This document shows positions 1 to 11,440 of a stretch of 64,000 nt of DNA, in pieces (the first letter of the stretch is position 1; each line of letters opens with the position of its first letter). Under the pieces are notes generated by a model. The model was given only the letters and a program-made list of their open reading frames with translations, was not told the origin of the DNA and made no database searches. Origin of the DNA: Cyanoderma ruficeps (Eukaryota; Chordata; Aves; Passeriformes; Timaliidae); contig VZDJ01000623.1 in NCBI GenBank assembly GCA_008694505.1, positions 2,166,442 to 2,230,441 of the forward strand. The letters are read 5' to 3'. The position numbers and the translations under genes are program-made.

Positions 1-1289
1 TTTACAGCTTAAAAGCATTGCACAACTTCTTTTTTCTGTTTGTCAGAGGTTCTGGCCCTTATTTTGCTGGCCAAAATCCAATGTAGGTAATTACCTTCTG
101 TGTCTATAAATTGCAGCCCCCTGCAGTTTTCAATTGGGTATGGTATTGTTCTACCCTTCCTGGCTGAAATTGTTGTGCGATAATGCTCCATGTCATTAAA
201 CAGCTGCCGTCTGTCACCTTACGATGAAGTCATTCCTCTCTAAACAATGAGTTTATAAAGCCCTTTTGGGTCCTTCCAGATAAAATTTGCTCGTAAACCA
301 GCAATTATGATCTTTGGAGTACAGTAAGGTGATGCTTGGCTGTCTCTCTTGACAGCAGTCAGGAGCCTTCAAACGGGTGTTGTCCCTTTTGTCAGTTTGT
401 GTGATATCCTGGCAGTGATGCCACAGCTCAGATGTGAATGCTTTATTACTGTAAAACCTTGGTGCCTGTAAATACCTTTGCACTGGGTTGGATTTAGTTG
501 TCATTACACTTGGAACTCGTTTGTTACCATGTTCTTGTTCTGTTGGCTCTTAGAGGGAATTCAAATATCTTATACTACAGACCATGAAAAAGGCAAATCC
601 CCACCAGAATGGCAGAACCACAATAAAAGGGTGAGGGTTGCAATATGAACTAAACAAAAAAGAACAGTATGAAGGTTCTGGGTAGGGTTAAAAACAGATT
701 TGACAAACAGGTCTCATGTGAATCCGTTTGGTCCCCGTTAACAGCTGTTTTTCAGCACCTGACTTGACACTGGGATCATTAATGGAAATGAACGTGGATT
801 AACGCCAAAGCTCTTAACAGTGATGAATTTAAGAGAGTCTGTTTTGATTCAGACGTTGTTTCTGAAGGCTGCCTCTCTGTCCTGAGTGGGCAATTCACTT
901 TTAGCTGTCCTGCAGTAATTAAAGATATGAATGGGAGAGACCAAGAGGGCATCTACTGGGTTTTTCCGGTGCTCCTGCTGAAGCAGCAGGGATATTAAAA
1001 CAATCTCTAGCTCCTCAAGAGTGGCCCTGTCAGCTTGCTGAAATGATGGAATGGTAGTTAGGTTATTAGAAGAAAAATTGGCACAAATTGAGAGAGAGGA
1101 TGCTCTGGCAGCAACCACAAGCAGCCAGCGACTCAGTGTCTTAATCTCTGCCCTCAGGCTGCTCTCTATGATACAGATGACACCTTGACAGTGAAGATGA
1201 TGTGCTGGGTCACCTCTGAGTCCAATGGGCTAAATTGGCCATGGAGGGAAGGATTGCTACAGCATAGAGTCAGCAAGCCACATAATCTA

Positions 1290-1341
1290 ATTTTTTTTTT
1301 TCTTCCGTTCTTTCTTTCTTTCTTTTTTTTTCCTTCTTTTT
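1290..1341 (+). repeat. Pyrimidine tract with (TTTC)n
   Basis: This is a run of T and C broken only by one G, with a short TTTC core at about 1309-1322. It is a low-complexity microsatellite with no evident function. It lies far from the acceptor at 5069. Confidence 0.9.
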
Positions 1342-4300
1342 AATGTATGTCATCATTTGGGTACTGACAGTAAGTGCCAGGGGATCCCATTCTCATTAAT
1401 GTCCCCTAGACACAGCTATCTCGGTACACTAGTGCTTTCAAGAAAGTCCTAAGCTTTGACAAGGAGTGCTTTGCTTGCTTCTGGAAAGTTTTACATGTAG
1501 TTTCTATTTGTCTTATTACTTCTTGGGTACAGGAGAAGGGGAGATGGGGGAAGGAAGAAGCCACTTCCTCTGAGAGCCACTGTGTTGGCAAAGAGAAATT
1601 AGTAAAAACCCTACAGCTGTTACCAACCAAGAGGTCTTAGTGCTGAGCAGTAATGTCCATTGGGTGAAGATGAAAGCTGGGAGGAGATAAGGGAATTAAT
1701 CCTTAGAAGACATAATTTGCAAAGGATCAAGCATATTTGGCTGGATTTTGGACCCCACAAGTTCTGTGACAAGTGAACCATCAGGCAGGTGTGGTGTATA
1801 ATTTTGTCCCCCATTGGAGCCTTCAAGTGCACTGCAGGGATCAAATCCATAAAATCTATAAAATAGGTGTTTTTTTCCCCATTGTTATCTCTCTGCTGTT
1901 TCATTCACTTGTCCGTTTTGTCTGCAATGGCTCTAGTCCTACACCAGCTACCAGAGCTGGGTGAGGATACTACTGCAAGTGTCATGGATGCAACAGTGTT
2001 CATGAGCTCCTCAAAATCCCAACATTACGAGTCAGATTCCCCCTCTGAGGTGTCTGAGAGCCTTGGTTTGCACTGAAATCAACAAAGTGCAGTTTAGGAA
2101 GGAGCCCAGCTGTGTTTGTAGGAATGAGTGCCCTCTCTGTGGCCTGAACCCGTCTGACAAACTGCCAAAACGTTGGCAGCTCGGCCAAGTCGCTACCTTG
2201 TGGTAGAAAAGTATTTTAAAGAAAAGCCTAAATTATGCTTGGCTTTTCCCTAACTCTGCAGGAGTTAGTGGATTGACAGAGCTGTCAATGGATGGCAGAA
2301 TTTAGTTTGGAGAAATTTTAATGGCTTACTCAAGTTAATGCAGGCAGTGAGTGACAAAACCTGTCCCCTGGAGCTTTGCTTCATAGTGTATGGTACCTAT
2401 GCCTTGAGTCAGAGCTTTTAACCATCTTCAGCCAATAAAGCTTTTAAAGAATATGATAAATGTAATTCAACTTCAATCCCAACAAAATAAAGGGCTTAAA
2501 CATTTTGTGCAATTAGAAGAGAGCTTGGCCTGTGCCTAAATCTTTAGCTCAAAGCAACAACTTGATGCTAATAGGGCCATTAACCTGAGAAAACAGGTAT
2601 TAGTGTTTGGCTTTGTGGTTTCTGAAAAAAATTGGCTGATTAGCAATGGAAATTGTGGGGCTCTTGGTGGTAAAGGTGGTTTTGGTAAAGGAAAAAGCAA
2701 AGGAATAAACTTGTTATTCTTTATTAAACATGACCCCAGACATGTAATTTCGGGCTGAAATAGCAATTGTGTATGGATTTCTTAAAGAAGGGATCCAACA
2801 GAGAGAACAGATGAAGGGCATAATTTAAAACTTAGCTCAATACAAACAACACAGAGAATAAATGAAGTGAAAAGTCAAGCCAATTTATGAAAGAAAATAG
2901 TTGACCAAGCCCAGGGCAGAGCTCAGAGCTTAACCAAACTTCTGCCTTTTCTTTCAAAATAACATATAAGCATTTTCCCCAGTTATTTTAAGCTATGGGT
3001 CAGGGATTTTTCAACCTCCCTACTAGAGAGGTTGTTTGACAGGTTGGGTTTTATGTAAAGGAATAGGAATTGAAAGGAAGAAATGGAGTGATTTTCAAGA
3101 GGTTTAAGTGTCACGTAGGTGCCTACTGCTCCATGAAAGTCTTGAAAGGTGTTCCCATGAAGTATCGCTCAAGTGAGTCAGTCATGGTTTTTCTGTTTCT
3201 TGGCAATTTTAAGGGGGCGATTGTTTGGATGGTTGGCTTAGTTTGGCTTAAATGTTGTCTTTGTATGGAAATGCAGTTTCTAAGGCCTAGAGAAGTCACA
3301 ATTAATGCAGGTGAACTTGTGATCTGTAGAACTTAGTCAAAACGAAGAGCATTTGCAAGACAAGATATTTGTGCATAAAATGTAATGTAAAAGTTTAGAC
3401 CAAATCTTAGAGTCTCTTACTCAGGCAAGACTCATGCTAGAATATTTAGGAATTTTAGCCATTTATGAGTATGAAAAATGCTGTTGTCTGCTGATCCGTG
3501 TTGAAAGCACTTCACAAAGGATGATCAAACTTCTTGCTGGTGGTGTAAAATGTGCCTTTAATATAACTTTCTCCTTCCTGCCTGTGAGCAGGGAAAGTGC
3601 TAAAGTTAATACGGGCATATTAATGTGAATTATGCTTTCAAGGAGATGAAACACATGAAACTAAATAATTTGTCTTCACACAGGTTATAGCTGTGAGACA
3701 GGGGAATTGCACAGGGCTGTTTTCTTCTCACCACTCTTAGATTTTTTTTTTTACATGTAAAATATGATTTTCATCTGGTTGTGCAGATTCAGAGCTCTTC
3801 CAAGTCCTCCGGTGGGCATTCACTCCTGAACAATCATCAAACGGAGAAATTCTAATTAAAGCCAAGTTTTTTGAAAGTGGCAGGTGGCTCTGAAATGCCT
3901 GAATTCTGCTGTGATCAGCTTCTGACATTGCTGCATACAGGCCATTTGCCCCCGCTCCCTGGTGGAAAGATGGGGGGATGCTTGAAAATTCATGCATCAT
4001 TAGTGTTCTTTCTTGAAACTGGAACATCCAAAAATCATCAGCACTTTTGGAATTTCTAGCCAAGCAATTAGTTGAAACTACTGTCCTTAATTAACAATAA
4101 TGCAAGGGGGGGTGGGGGTTGTGATGTTTTTTTACTTTTGTTGAAAATTTAAAATTATTTATTTTCTGTGTAAGAATACAAATCCTCCTAAACCATGATC
4201 TATCATTTGTCTCCCAGATCAGATTCTTTTTTGTTCCAAAGTTGTTTTTCCTTGCAAAAGTGTGGTTCTTTTGAACTTGGATGTAGGATGTACATCTGGA

Positions 4301-4677
4301 GATCAGATAGGCTAAGAATTTCTCCTTTTGCAGGGGAAAAAAAACTTTTTGAAGCAGCATTTTAATTTCCACAATGAAGTAGGCAGTTTTGCCACTGCCA
4401 TCTCCTTTTGAATTGTGCTTTTTTTTAATGGCAGCAATAAACAATGTGCTTTAAACTGGGTCTCTCCAGACTGCTTTTCCTTTTTAAAGAGCGTAGGCAA
4501 CTAATCGGCAGCAACCAGCCACATAGCTGGAGTGTTTTCCATTCTAGGCAATATCATACTAATTTGATGCACACATGGATGCTTCACACAATCTGCAGAT
4601 TCATCGCTGGCATCTTGCATTAGTCATCTGACAGATTGCCAAGTGTTTCATACTCCTTTCATGTGACTTTATTACAA

Positions 4678-4704
4678 AACACACACACGCATAGACACAC
4701 GCAC
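4678..4704 (+). repeat. Short interrupted (CA)n microsatellite
   Basis: aacacacacacgcatagaca cacgcac is a CA repeat interrupted by g and atag. The interruptions imply that it is old and probably stable. Confidence 0.85.
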
Positions 4705-5005
4705 TGCCTTGTTTCTGCCAGTAGCCAGTTTAGTGAGAATTCACTGCAGTTCTGTTTACAACAGCCATGGAGAGAAATCTGCACTTATTTGCCACTATCT
4801 TCTACTTTAAAATGCAGAAGTCCCAGGTTGTGTTGTGCCGCTCTCATCTTATATAATGACATTAAGCAGCAGCCTGCAGAGAAAACCAGACTCAATGAAA
4901 AATGTAATAGCATTGTTTTTTGGTCGTAATACTTATGCTATTAATTAAATGCTGATTTTTTTTTTTCTGCTTTGTGCCAATTGACATCATCTTCTGCATC
5001 TAGTG

Positions 5006-5011
5006 TGCATG
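5006..5011 (+). promoter_or_regulatory. TGCATG (RBFOX motif) upstream of the 197-base exon
   Basis: The exact RBFOX hexamer lies 58 bases before the exon start, upstream of the branch point. RBFOX bound upstream of an exon usually represses inclusion. Function here is inferred from the motif only. Confidence 0.4.
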
Positions 5012-5027
5012 AAAACTGCGTGGTCTC

Positions 5028-5069
5028 CTAACTTGTCTTCTCTTTTTAATCTCCTTTTCCACTTTCTAG
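5028..5069 (+). promoter_or_regulatory. CELF2: Branch point, pyrimidine tract and 3' splice site of the 197-base exon
   Basis: CTAAC at 5028-5032 matches the vertebrate branch consensus, with the likely branch adenosine at 5031, 38 bases before AG 5068-5069. A pyrimidine-rich stretch (cttgtcttctctttttaatc and onward) lies between them, ending tttctag/T. This is a good constitutive-looking acceptor. Confidence 0.85.
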
Positions 5070-5266
5070 TAACGGCACAGCTAACAAGATGAATGGAGCT
5101 TTGGATCATTCAGACCAACCAGACCCAGATGCCATTAAGATGTTTGTTGGACAGATTCCCCGTTCGTGGTCAGAAAAAGAATTAAAAGAACTTTTTGAGC
5201 CTTATGGAGCTGTCTACCAGATTAATGTTCTCCGAGACAGAAGTCAGAACCCTCCCCAAAGTAAAG
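5070..5266 (+). CDS. CELF2: CELF2 internal exon: linker plus first half of RRM1
   Basis: CELF2 is a nuclear and cytoplasmic RNA-binding protein that binds GU-rich RNA through three RRMs to control alternative splicing, mRNA decay and translation. The exon begins with T, the last base of a split codon, then reads NGTANK before the in-frame methionine at 5089 ([10 protein letters not shown]). It ends after SQNPPQSK plus G, the first base of a glycine codon. Numbering from Met 5089, RNP2 (MFVGQI) is residues 18-23 and the exon stops at residue 59. Paralogue-diagnostic residues ([33 protein letters not shown]) match remembered CELF2 and differ from CELF1 (TLDHPDQPDLD, GQVPRTWSEKDL, FEQYGAVYEI). 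In CELF2 isoforms with longer N termini, alternative upstream exons join here, and none of those is visible in 1-5069. Met 5089 may start the shortest isoform. The acceptor is good and the donor weak. Confidence 0.97.
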
Positions 5267-5272
5267 GTACAG
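5267..5272 (+). promoter_or_regulatory. CELF2: Weak 5' splice site (AAAG/gtacag) of the 197-base exon
   Basis: The coding frame, continued in the 83-base exon, fixes the donor here. Positions +4 to +6 are C, A, G in place of the consensus A, G, T, so pairing to U1 snRNA is reduced. GU-rich sequence follows downstream (ttgcttgttttccctgtg, from about 5299), which could recruit helper factors. Confidence 0.85.
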
Positions 5273-5900
5273 TAGTTATGTTCTCTTTGCTTTCAGTTTG
5301 CTTGTTTTCCCTGTGATCTTGCTTGCCTTCAGCATTTCCAAAGAGGTTTGCATCTGGGCTCTCTGTTTTGTAATATGCTGTGTTGGGCTATGCAGCAGTC
5401 CTAAGAGGAGAGGACTCCTGAATCCTGTCGAATATTGCCTTCCTCCTCTTCTGAAACTGAAGTTTAATTATCTGTTATCTGGAAGCAGGCATTCCTATTG
5501 TGCAAAAAATAAGAAAATATCGCTCTCCTTGTTTAAATTATCATTGCCAAAAATGTGGAAACCTGAGCAGTTGCTTCCCTGGATTAGCTCATGAAAAATA
5601 TAATTTTCTATTTCCTTTTGTTTCCTCTCTTTGCACCCCAGGTGGGAATTATTTTAAGGATACAGAAGGGAAAAATTATAGTGGTGGGTTTTTACCACAT
5701 CATTGCTACAGTAGCAATAAAAATTACAAATTGTCACTCTTTTTTCAAAATCTAATTTTTTTTCTGGAGTCATGTTAAAGGATTGTTTTTTTGGCGCTGA
5801 TATTGTTCTAAATGAAAGGGTTCATTTTCCTTCTTGCATTTTTTCTATACACATGTAAAGTATTTGTCCCTAACTATATTCCTTCCTTTCACTGTGTGTA

Positions 5901-5967
5901 TTTGGAGAGAGCTTTTTTAGAGAGAGTGCTTATTTAGAGAGAGTTTTGCATGTGAGAGTTTTGTGTA
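5901..5967 (+). repeat. Degenerate ~16-18-base tandem repeat
   Basis: Four imperfect units share a core of tttRgagagag followed by T-rich sequence: tttggagagagctttt, ttagagagagtgctta, tttagagagagttttgca and tgtgagagttttgtgta. The third/fourth junction creates TGCATG at 5947-5952. Confidence 0.6.
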
Positions 5968-6135
5968 TTATAGCAGTTTAAGTGTGACACACGCTTACAT
6001 GTAAACTGAAAGTGAGCATTTTGTTTCACAGAGTGCATTCTCCTCCCTAACTAACTGTATATTTTCATTCAGGTTTGGTACATGAGAGCGTCGCTACCGT
6101 TAAAAATAATTAGCGTAGCTCAGAGGCAGAACTGG

Positions 6136-6152
6136 GTGTGCATGTGTGTGTC
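6136..6152 (+). promoter_or_regulatory. GU-rich tract with embedded TGCATG
   Basis: gtgtgcatgtgtgtgtc combines a UGUGUGUG run, the preferred ligand of CELF RRMs, with a TGCATG at 6139-6144. It lies about 0.87 kb after the weak donor at 5267. Binding by CELF2 to its own pre-mRNA would be autoregulation, which the sequence only permits. Confidence 0.4.
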
Positions 6153-6604
6153 TGGCTGTAAGGTTGCTAGACAGTTATTCCTTCTTACTGCACCCCTGGC
6201 TCTAAAAACCTTCAGAGCACACACGCTATGGAGAATATCACAGAATGATTTTGTGGGCTTGCAGCAAAGTTAACAGAGCAAAACAGCCCTCACTGCAGAT
6301 GAGAGGTGGCTGCTGTTGTGGGAGGCACACAGCACAGCCTGGGGTGCTCCTGTGCTTTTGGGCAAAGCACTGCCGAGGCTCAGAATATCTTCCTTGCCCT
6401 GGTGCTGGGCAGAGGATCCTCTCAGTGCCTTCTTTTTGCTGCCCAGTTTAAGCAGTCGGGTGCTTTGAGTGGTTTGTTTTGGGTTGCTTGCATCTCTCAT
6501 TCTGGTTAAAGGACTTGGTGTATTGGTCTCACACCAGTGTCAGGGAGGGGGTCCAGCTTTCTGTACCTTCCTACCAATTAAGTGTCTGTACTAGATCACT
6601 CTTT

Positions 6605-6753
6605 CCCCTTCCCCATCCCTGGAAGTGTTCAAGGCTATGTTGTGTGAATGACCTGCTCTAGTAAAAAGTGTTCCTGTCCATGGCAAGAGGACAGGAACTA
6701 GATGGTTCCTTAAGGTCCATTCCAACCCAAACCATTCCATGGGTCTGTGATTC
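6605..6753 (+). mobile_element. CR1 LINE 3' end fragment
   Basis: From ccatccctggaagtgttcaa through gtccattccaacccaaacca to a degraded ATTCTATG terminus (ccatgggtctgtgattc), this follows the CR1 3' UTR in sense. Only the last ~150 bases remain, the usual result of 5'-truncated reverse transcription. Divergence in the terminal repeat suggests an old copy. Confidence 0.85.
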
Positions 6754-7757
6754 AGAAGCAGAAAGTATTTCTGGTTGGAGTGTTTCAGTGTAGTTCTGCT
6801 TCCAGCCCCCTCCCCAGTTTCCCGGGATTGATTTATTGTAGCATGTACCCCCCTACTGTGTTAGCACAGAGCCTCACCAAATGTCCCTTTCTTGTAATGC
6901 CGGATGGGAGAGCATTAAGAGGTCAAACAGCTGGATTTTCTGCAGTCCAGGCTGCTATGGATCAGCAAACTCCTCCTTAGTTCACACCAGTAGAATGCTG
7001 AACTTTGAGACTCGTCTGTTTGGAAGGAGCTGATTCCTGGGTCCCAGCAATGCCTTCCAACTAAGCAGTAAATGAAGTGAGAATGATATTGTGGTTAGAC
7101 AGAAAAAACCCATTGATACCCATTTCTGGGAATCACTGTACCTGTCCATCAGGCAGCTGGAAGGCATGAGGGTGAAGCATAGATCGTGCAAATCATTGTA
7201 GGCTAATTATTAATGTTTGTAGTCGCCGTCTACAATATTCTTTTAGAAAGGTGGCTGGGTTTTGGGGATGCTTTTTGTTTGGACTCTTTTCAGCCATGCA
7301 GAGATTATGCTTGTCACTTCAGGCATTATGTGTTAATTAATGAGTAAATGAAATTAATCCTGAAGACAGGCAGAATAACCTTCAGACTTACTTTTCTCTG
7401 GCACCAGCAGCAAGCTCCTCTGGTGGTCAACTTTTCCCTTGGAAATTTTGGGGGAGTGTATCTCCATGCTGGCTCTATCCTTCCTTCTGGCTGAACCTGC
7501 CAGAAAGATTGCTAGAAACCTCTTGAGTTTCTTGTGGATATCTCTTGACTAGGAATGATCTTTATTTTCTTAATCCAGTTGCACAAAAGATTCTGTGTGA
7601 GAGATTGTTAAGAATGCTGGAAAAAAACAAACTGAAAAATTGCCCTGGGAAACATCCTACAGTCTTCTTTTTATCACAGTGCATGAGAAATACTTCACCT
7701 GTACTATCTAATTGGCATTTAGAAAAGAAACTGAGTTTTCATTTTTTGTTTGGAGGT

Positions 7758-7862
7758 CATAGAATCATAGAATATTCTGAGCTGGAAGGGACCCACAAAG
7801 ATTACGGAGTCCAACTCGTGGCTCTGTACAGGACAACACCAAAAATCACATGTCTGATGTGG
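7758..7862 (-). mobile_element. CR1 LINE 3' end fragment, antisense
   Basis: It begins tcatagaatcatagaatatt, then ctgagctggaagggacccac and gtccaactcgtggctctgta, the reverse complement of a CR1 3' end. Similarity fades after about 7860. The terminal repeat is well kept, so this copy is younger than the one at 6605, and it belongs to the ATATTCTGAGYTGG type that also appears at 59990. Confidence 0.88.
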
Positions 7863-8810
7863 AGTGGAATTCCATGTTCCTCTTCTGTGTAAATACCCAC
7901 ACAAAACAACCATTTTAATTTGAGCTGGGTGGATTTGGGTTGTGCCAGGTGTTTTTCTGCCTGCTGATCCTTTGTATCACCTCCAGTTTTGTAGAACAGT
8001 CCATCAAGGGGCCTCGTGGTTGGGTGAGGCAGAAAAAAGTCCATTTTTCATTTCAGTGCATGGTTGGGACTGTGTGTCAGGCAGAGCATTGACAGCCTGG
8101 TTTAACACAGTTTTTCTGCATATGCTGCAAGCCATGAGTTGCAATGACAAGAATGCAAGTTGGTGTTACTACACCACACGGGGAGGGGGAGCAGTCCGGT
8201 TTTGCTCTTTAAACAAAAGCATTTTGATTTTTGAAAGATTTCTCTCTTCTCAGACAAGGGTTGTGTATTTCTGTGAGCTTGGCCAAAGGGGCTCCTCTAA
8301 TTTGGACCGAGTTTTTCTCTGATGAACTGTTTATGAGGCTGCAATCTGAGTCTCTCCCAATTCTGTCAAAAATAACCATAGGCTGCTTCTCTCTCTCCTG
8401 CTGTTATTCAGACTGTCTTTCATACCCTCCAACGACAGACGGCCTAGTTCATGTCTTTCCTCCTCTTTTGTATTGCTTGCCAGCACTGCAAAGCTGAGGC
8501 TGGAGGAAGACAGGTAGAAAGCCAAGTTTACCTCACTCTGGAAAAGCAGAGGAAAGCCATCTTAATTCCACAGATATATTGATACTGCTGCAGACGTTGA
8601 ACCTTGGTTTTATGACTTGGAACCTTCAGGAATGGCTGCATTCTAGGAAATTCCTCATCCTTTCCAGAGCTTGCATGTCTCTGCTTCTTTTGGCTGTGTG
8701 AAAGAGCTCAGCAAAGTAATTTGACTTTGTTTTTACCTCCTGTTGTTTTGTAAGGCTTTTTCCTCTTTCTGCCACAAGAGAAATCCAGAGAACTGGGTAA
8801 AATAATTACC

Positions 8811-8846
8811 AAAAAAAAAAGAAAAAAAGAAAAAAAGAAAAAAAAA
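8811..8846 (+). repeat. A-rich (A7G)n low-complexity tract
   Basis: A run of adenines is interrupted by single Gs at roughly 8-base spacing. No LINE or SINE body is attached, so it is probably a simple repeat and not a retroposon tail. Confidence 0.85.
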
Positions 8847-9607
8847 CAGGTCAGGAACTTCTGTACCACTGTAATAAATGGCACTTTTGGCTTTTGGGGG
8901 CTAAGAGGATTCAAAGTCTGGGCAGATCAGCCCTCTCTGGTCCCAATCCAGCTTGCTCCCTTTATATAAATTATTCTGGGTGCATGACTTTTTTCCAGGG
9001 TAGTTGTGAAAAAGAGCTTCTCTAATACCTCAAATGAAGCAAGCTCTGTGTGAAAGCAGCATACACTGCCACCAAGATCTCTCTTCCTCCCCACTGTTTT
9101 CCTAAGCCGGAAAGATTTCCTTGGCTACTTCGGTTTTGCAGTCCAAGTGCTGAAGCAAGCAGATGGCACAGGGCTACTTTTGCCTTTTGAAATGCAGCAG
9201 AAGAGTCTTGGGCCAGATCCACCAGGTCCTTTTGGCACCTTGCCTCTGTTTCCATATCTGATAATTCTTGTAGGGATCAAGGCTCCCTAAACCAGCTTTG
9301 TGAGCCTGAATTTCTTTGTGCTGCCATAGGAATCACACTGCAGAAACCAGGGAGAGACACCTGTGCAACAACTGTCTCCGTGTTTGCTTACAGCCTTTTA
9401 CAGACCCTTTATCAGATTAGAGGGAGGCTGCTGAGTGAACAAGGATATGCTGTAGTTAAAGGCCAGTGTTTATTATTATCCTATTTAACATGGTAATTTA
9501 AGTCTACCAGGAAGCGAGCAGAAGAATCTGATAATGAGGCATTCATCTGCTGCATACAGGAGAGACCAGGTGGGCAAGGAGGTGTAGAGGCATGTATACT
9601 TAAATAC

Positions 9608-9628
9608 AGAGAGAGAGAGAGAGAGAGA
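9608..9628 (+). repeat. (GA)n microsatellite
   Basis: About ten perfect GA units follow aaatacag. This is a pure and probably length-variable repeat. Confidence 0.92.
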
Positions 9629-10779
9629 TGCATATAGGAGGCTGAAGTTACCTGGTTTGCTTTAGCACCATTTCAGCCTCAGTTTAGCCCCTGCAAAATG
9701 GTCTGGTGCAGGCAGGGGGGACGATTCCTCTCCTCCAGTAAGTCCCTCTCACAGTGCCTGGTACAGTAGGAGAAAAGGGAACTGGGGCAGTCCTGCGCAG
9801 CAGCAGAGCTGTGGCACTCACTTTGTCACAGATGCCTATCCTGAGTGTCCTAACCTGCAGCAAAGACCAGCTGCTCCTTGTTCCTTGACTGCCCCTGTGA
9901 CACCACACAGCCCATTGCACCCTCTGCTCCTTCAGGCAGTTTCAGTACATTGTTTGGCAAAACTGTTTTAGATGTTCTTTAAAAGTTCCCTTTCGCCAGC
10001 ACTCCAGGAGCCCCGGTTTCTCTACACTTCCTGTCTTATTCTGTGTTTTGAATGCTCTCACAGGCCTACTGTTTAGCTTTTGAAATCAGATGAGTTGCAC
10101 CATGGGCACATTTGCTGTTGACATGGCAGGACATGTGACCACAGCCGTTGTGAATGTGTGTGTTTGACGAAATTTTGGTGATGGTTGCTGACAGATATTT
10201 TGTTACTATGCGGAGTTGAAATCTTCTCCTTCACTGTTTTAAAAAGTGCCTTGCATGTTATTTTTTAGCAGGTGTATTGTACACTGTAAGAAGTTTCACA
10301 CAACGAAGACTGGCAAAAGCCAGTTGTCATTAAATGCAAGTACAATGGGGAAGAAGAGTGAATGATAAAGCTGAGTTTTTAACTTGAAGTTTCTGACTGT
10401 GGGACCTTTAAATTTAAACCTTAAGGAATCTTAAATCTATAATTTTAAGTGGGTTGTAAATAGCATTATAGAATATATTCCAGATGTGAGCTGATTTTTA
10501 GAAAAGGCAGTTCTTTACTCGACAAATCTGATGGAGTTTTTCAAGAAGTCCCCGTGAAAGTGGACAGGTGTGAAATCATCTATATAATCAAGCTGATTTC
10601 CCAGGGGCATTTCACACAGTGTCACATGGGAGACTAATCCATGCAGTTGCTGGTGAAGCAGAGAAGGGCCCATTTCCAAACGGGGAGAGGAGCTGGGTAG
10701 ATGATGGAGGGCAGATTAGAATGGGGAAAGGTTACGGGCCAGGGAAAGAGAGGGGATGATGATTGGAGAGCAACAGGGA

Positions 10780-11440
10780 CTGTTATTGGAGATCAATACT
10801 TTTTCACTCTCTATGTAAATGGCTTTGACAGAATGAACCACCAACTTGTTATCCAACTTTCTGGATCATGCAGAAGGGACTAGACAGGGGAGAAGCCACC
10901 TGATAACCTGAAGAAAATAATCAAACACAAAGAGATTCTGCTGGGTAAAATGAACCGTGAGCAAGAAGAGTAAATTTTATTTTGAGTGAACACATGTGTT
11001 GAATGAGTGTATTTTTCAAAGATTTGAGAGCAGGAGAGGATTCGAAGAGTGCACATATCATAAAAGGACTGAGATGATGTTTTGTATCTGTGTGGTCAAA
11101 AAGGCACAGAAAATGTGAAGCTGTATAAATGGAAGCATTGAATAGAGCCTTCAAGAAAATACTGCACCACTTAAAGAAGGAATTTTTTTAATCATGTTTA
11201 AACTACAGTTACCAATATTTAGTACCATTCTACAGAAAAGGGCAGAGGTCCAGGGAAGAGCAGCATGATTTTGTATGAAGTCAGGAAGGGTTGAGCCATG
11301 GTGAAAGGTCTGCAAAGGTTAACTTGTAAAGGGCTTCAAACATTGACTTACAAGAAAGCTAAAAGGGGAAAAGCTGAGGAAGAATACAGGGCTGTACCTT
11401 GGTTTGGAAAGAAGAAGTTGTAAGGGGATACAATTGAAGT
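10780..11440 (+). repeat. Possible ancient CR1/L3-like LINE remnant
   Basis: Scattered phrases in a consistent order resemble the 3' half of an old CR1/L3-type LINE in sense: agctgtataaatggaagcat near 11120, acagaaaagggcagaggtcc agggaagagcagc at 11234-11266, and a Lys-rich stretch after it. Divergence is high and I cannot align it by eye. It may be ordinary unique sequence. Confidence 0.25.

Larger units (their letters stand above)
1..5069 (+). other. CELF2: CELF2 intron upstream of the 197-base exon (3' end only)
   Basis: No coding exon, RNA gene or recognisable transposon is visible here. The sequence is mostly AT-rich and unique, with a pyrimidine tract at 1290-1341 and a short CA run at 4678-4704. 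I looked for a CELF2 alternative first exon (for example one encoding a peptide ending MRNEELLLS) and did not find one. The segment ends with the splice acceptor. Whether any CELF2 promoter lies here cannot be told by eye; there is no CpG-island-like stretch. Confidence 0.85.

Noticed and set aside
5070..5266. Assignment to CELF1 instead of CELF2
   Set aside because: All distinguishing residues in the three exons (for example [30 protein letters not shown]) are those of CELF2.
5288..5298. Second acceptor-like sequence (ctttgctttcag/tttgc) just after the first donor
   Set aside because: It has a pyrimidine tract and AG but follows the donor within ~30 bases and begins no open coding exon of CELF2.
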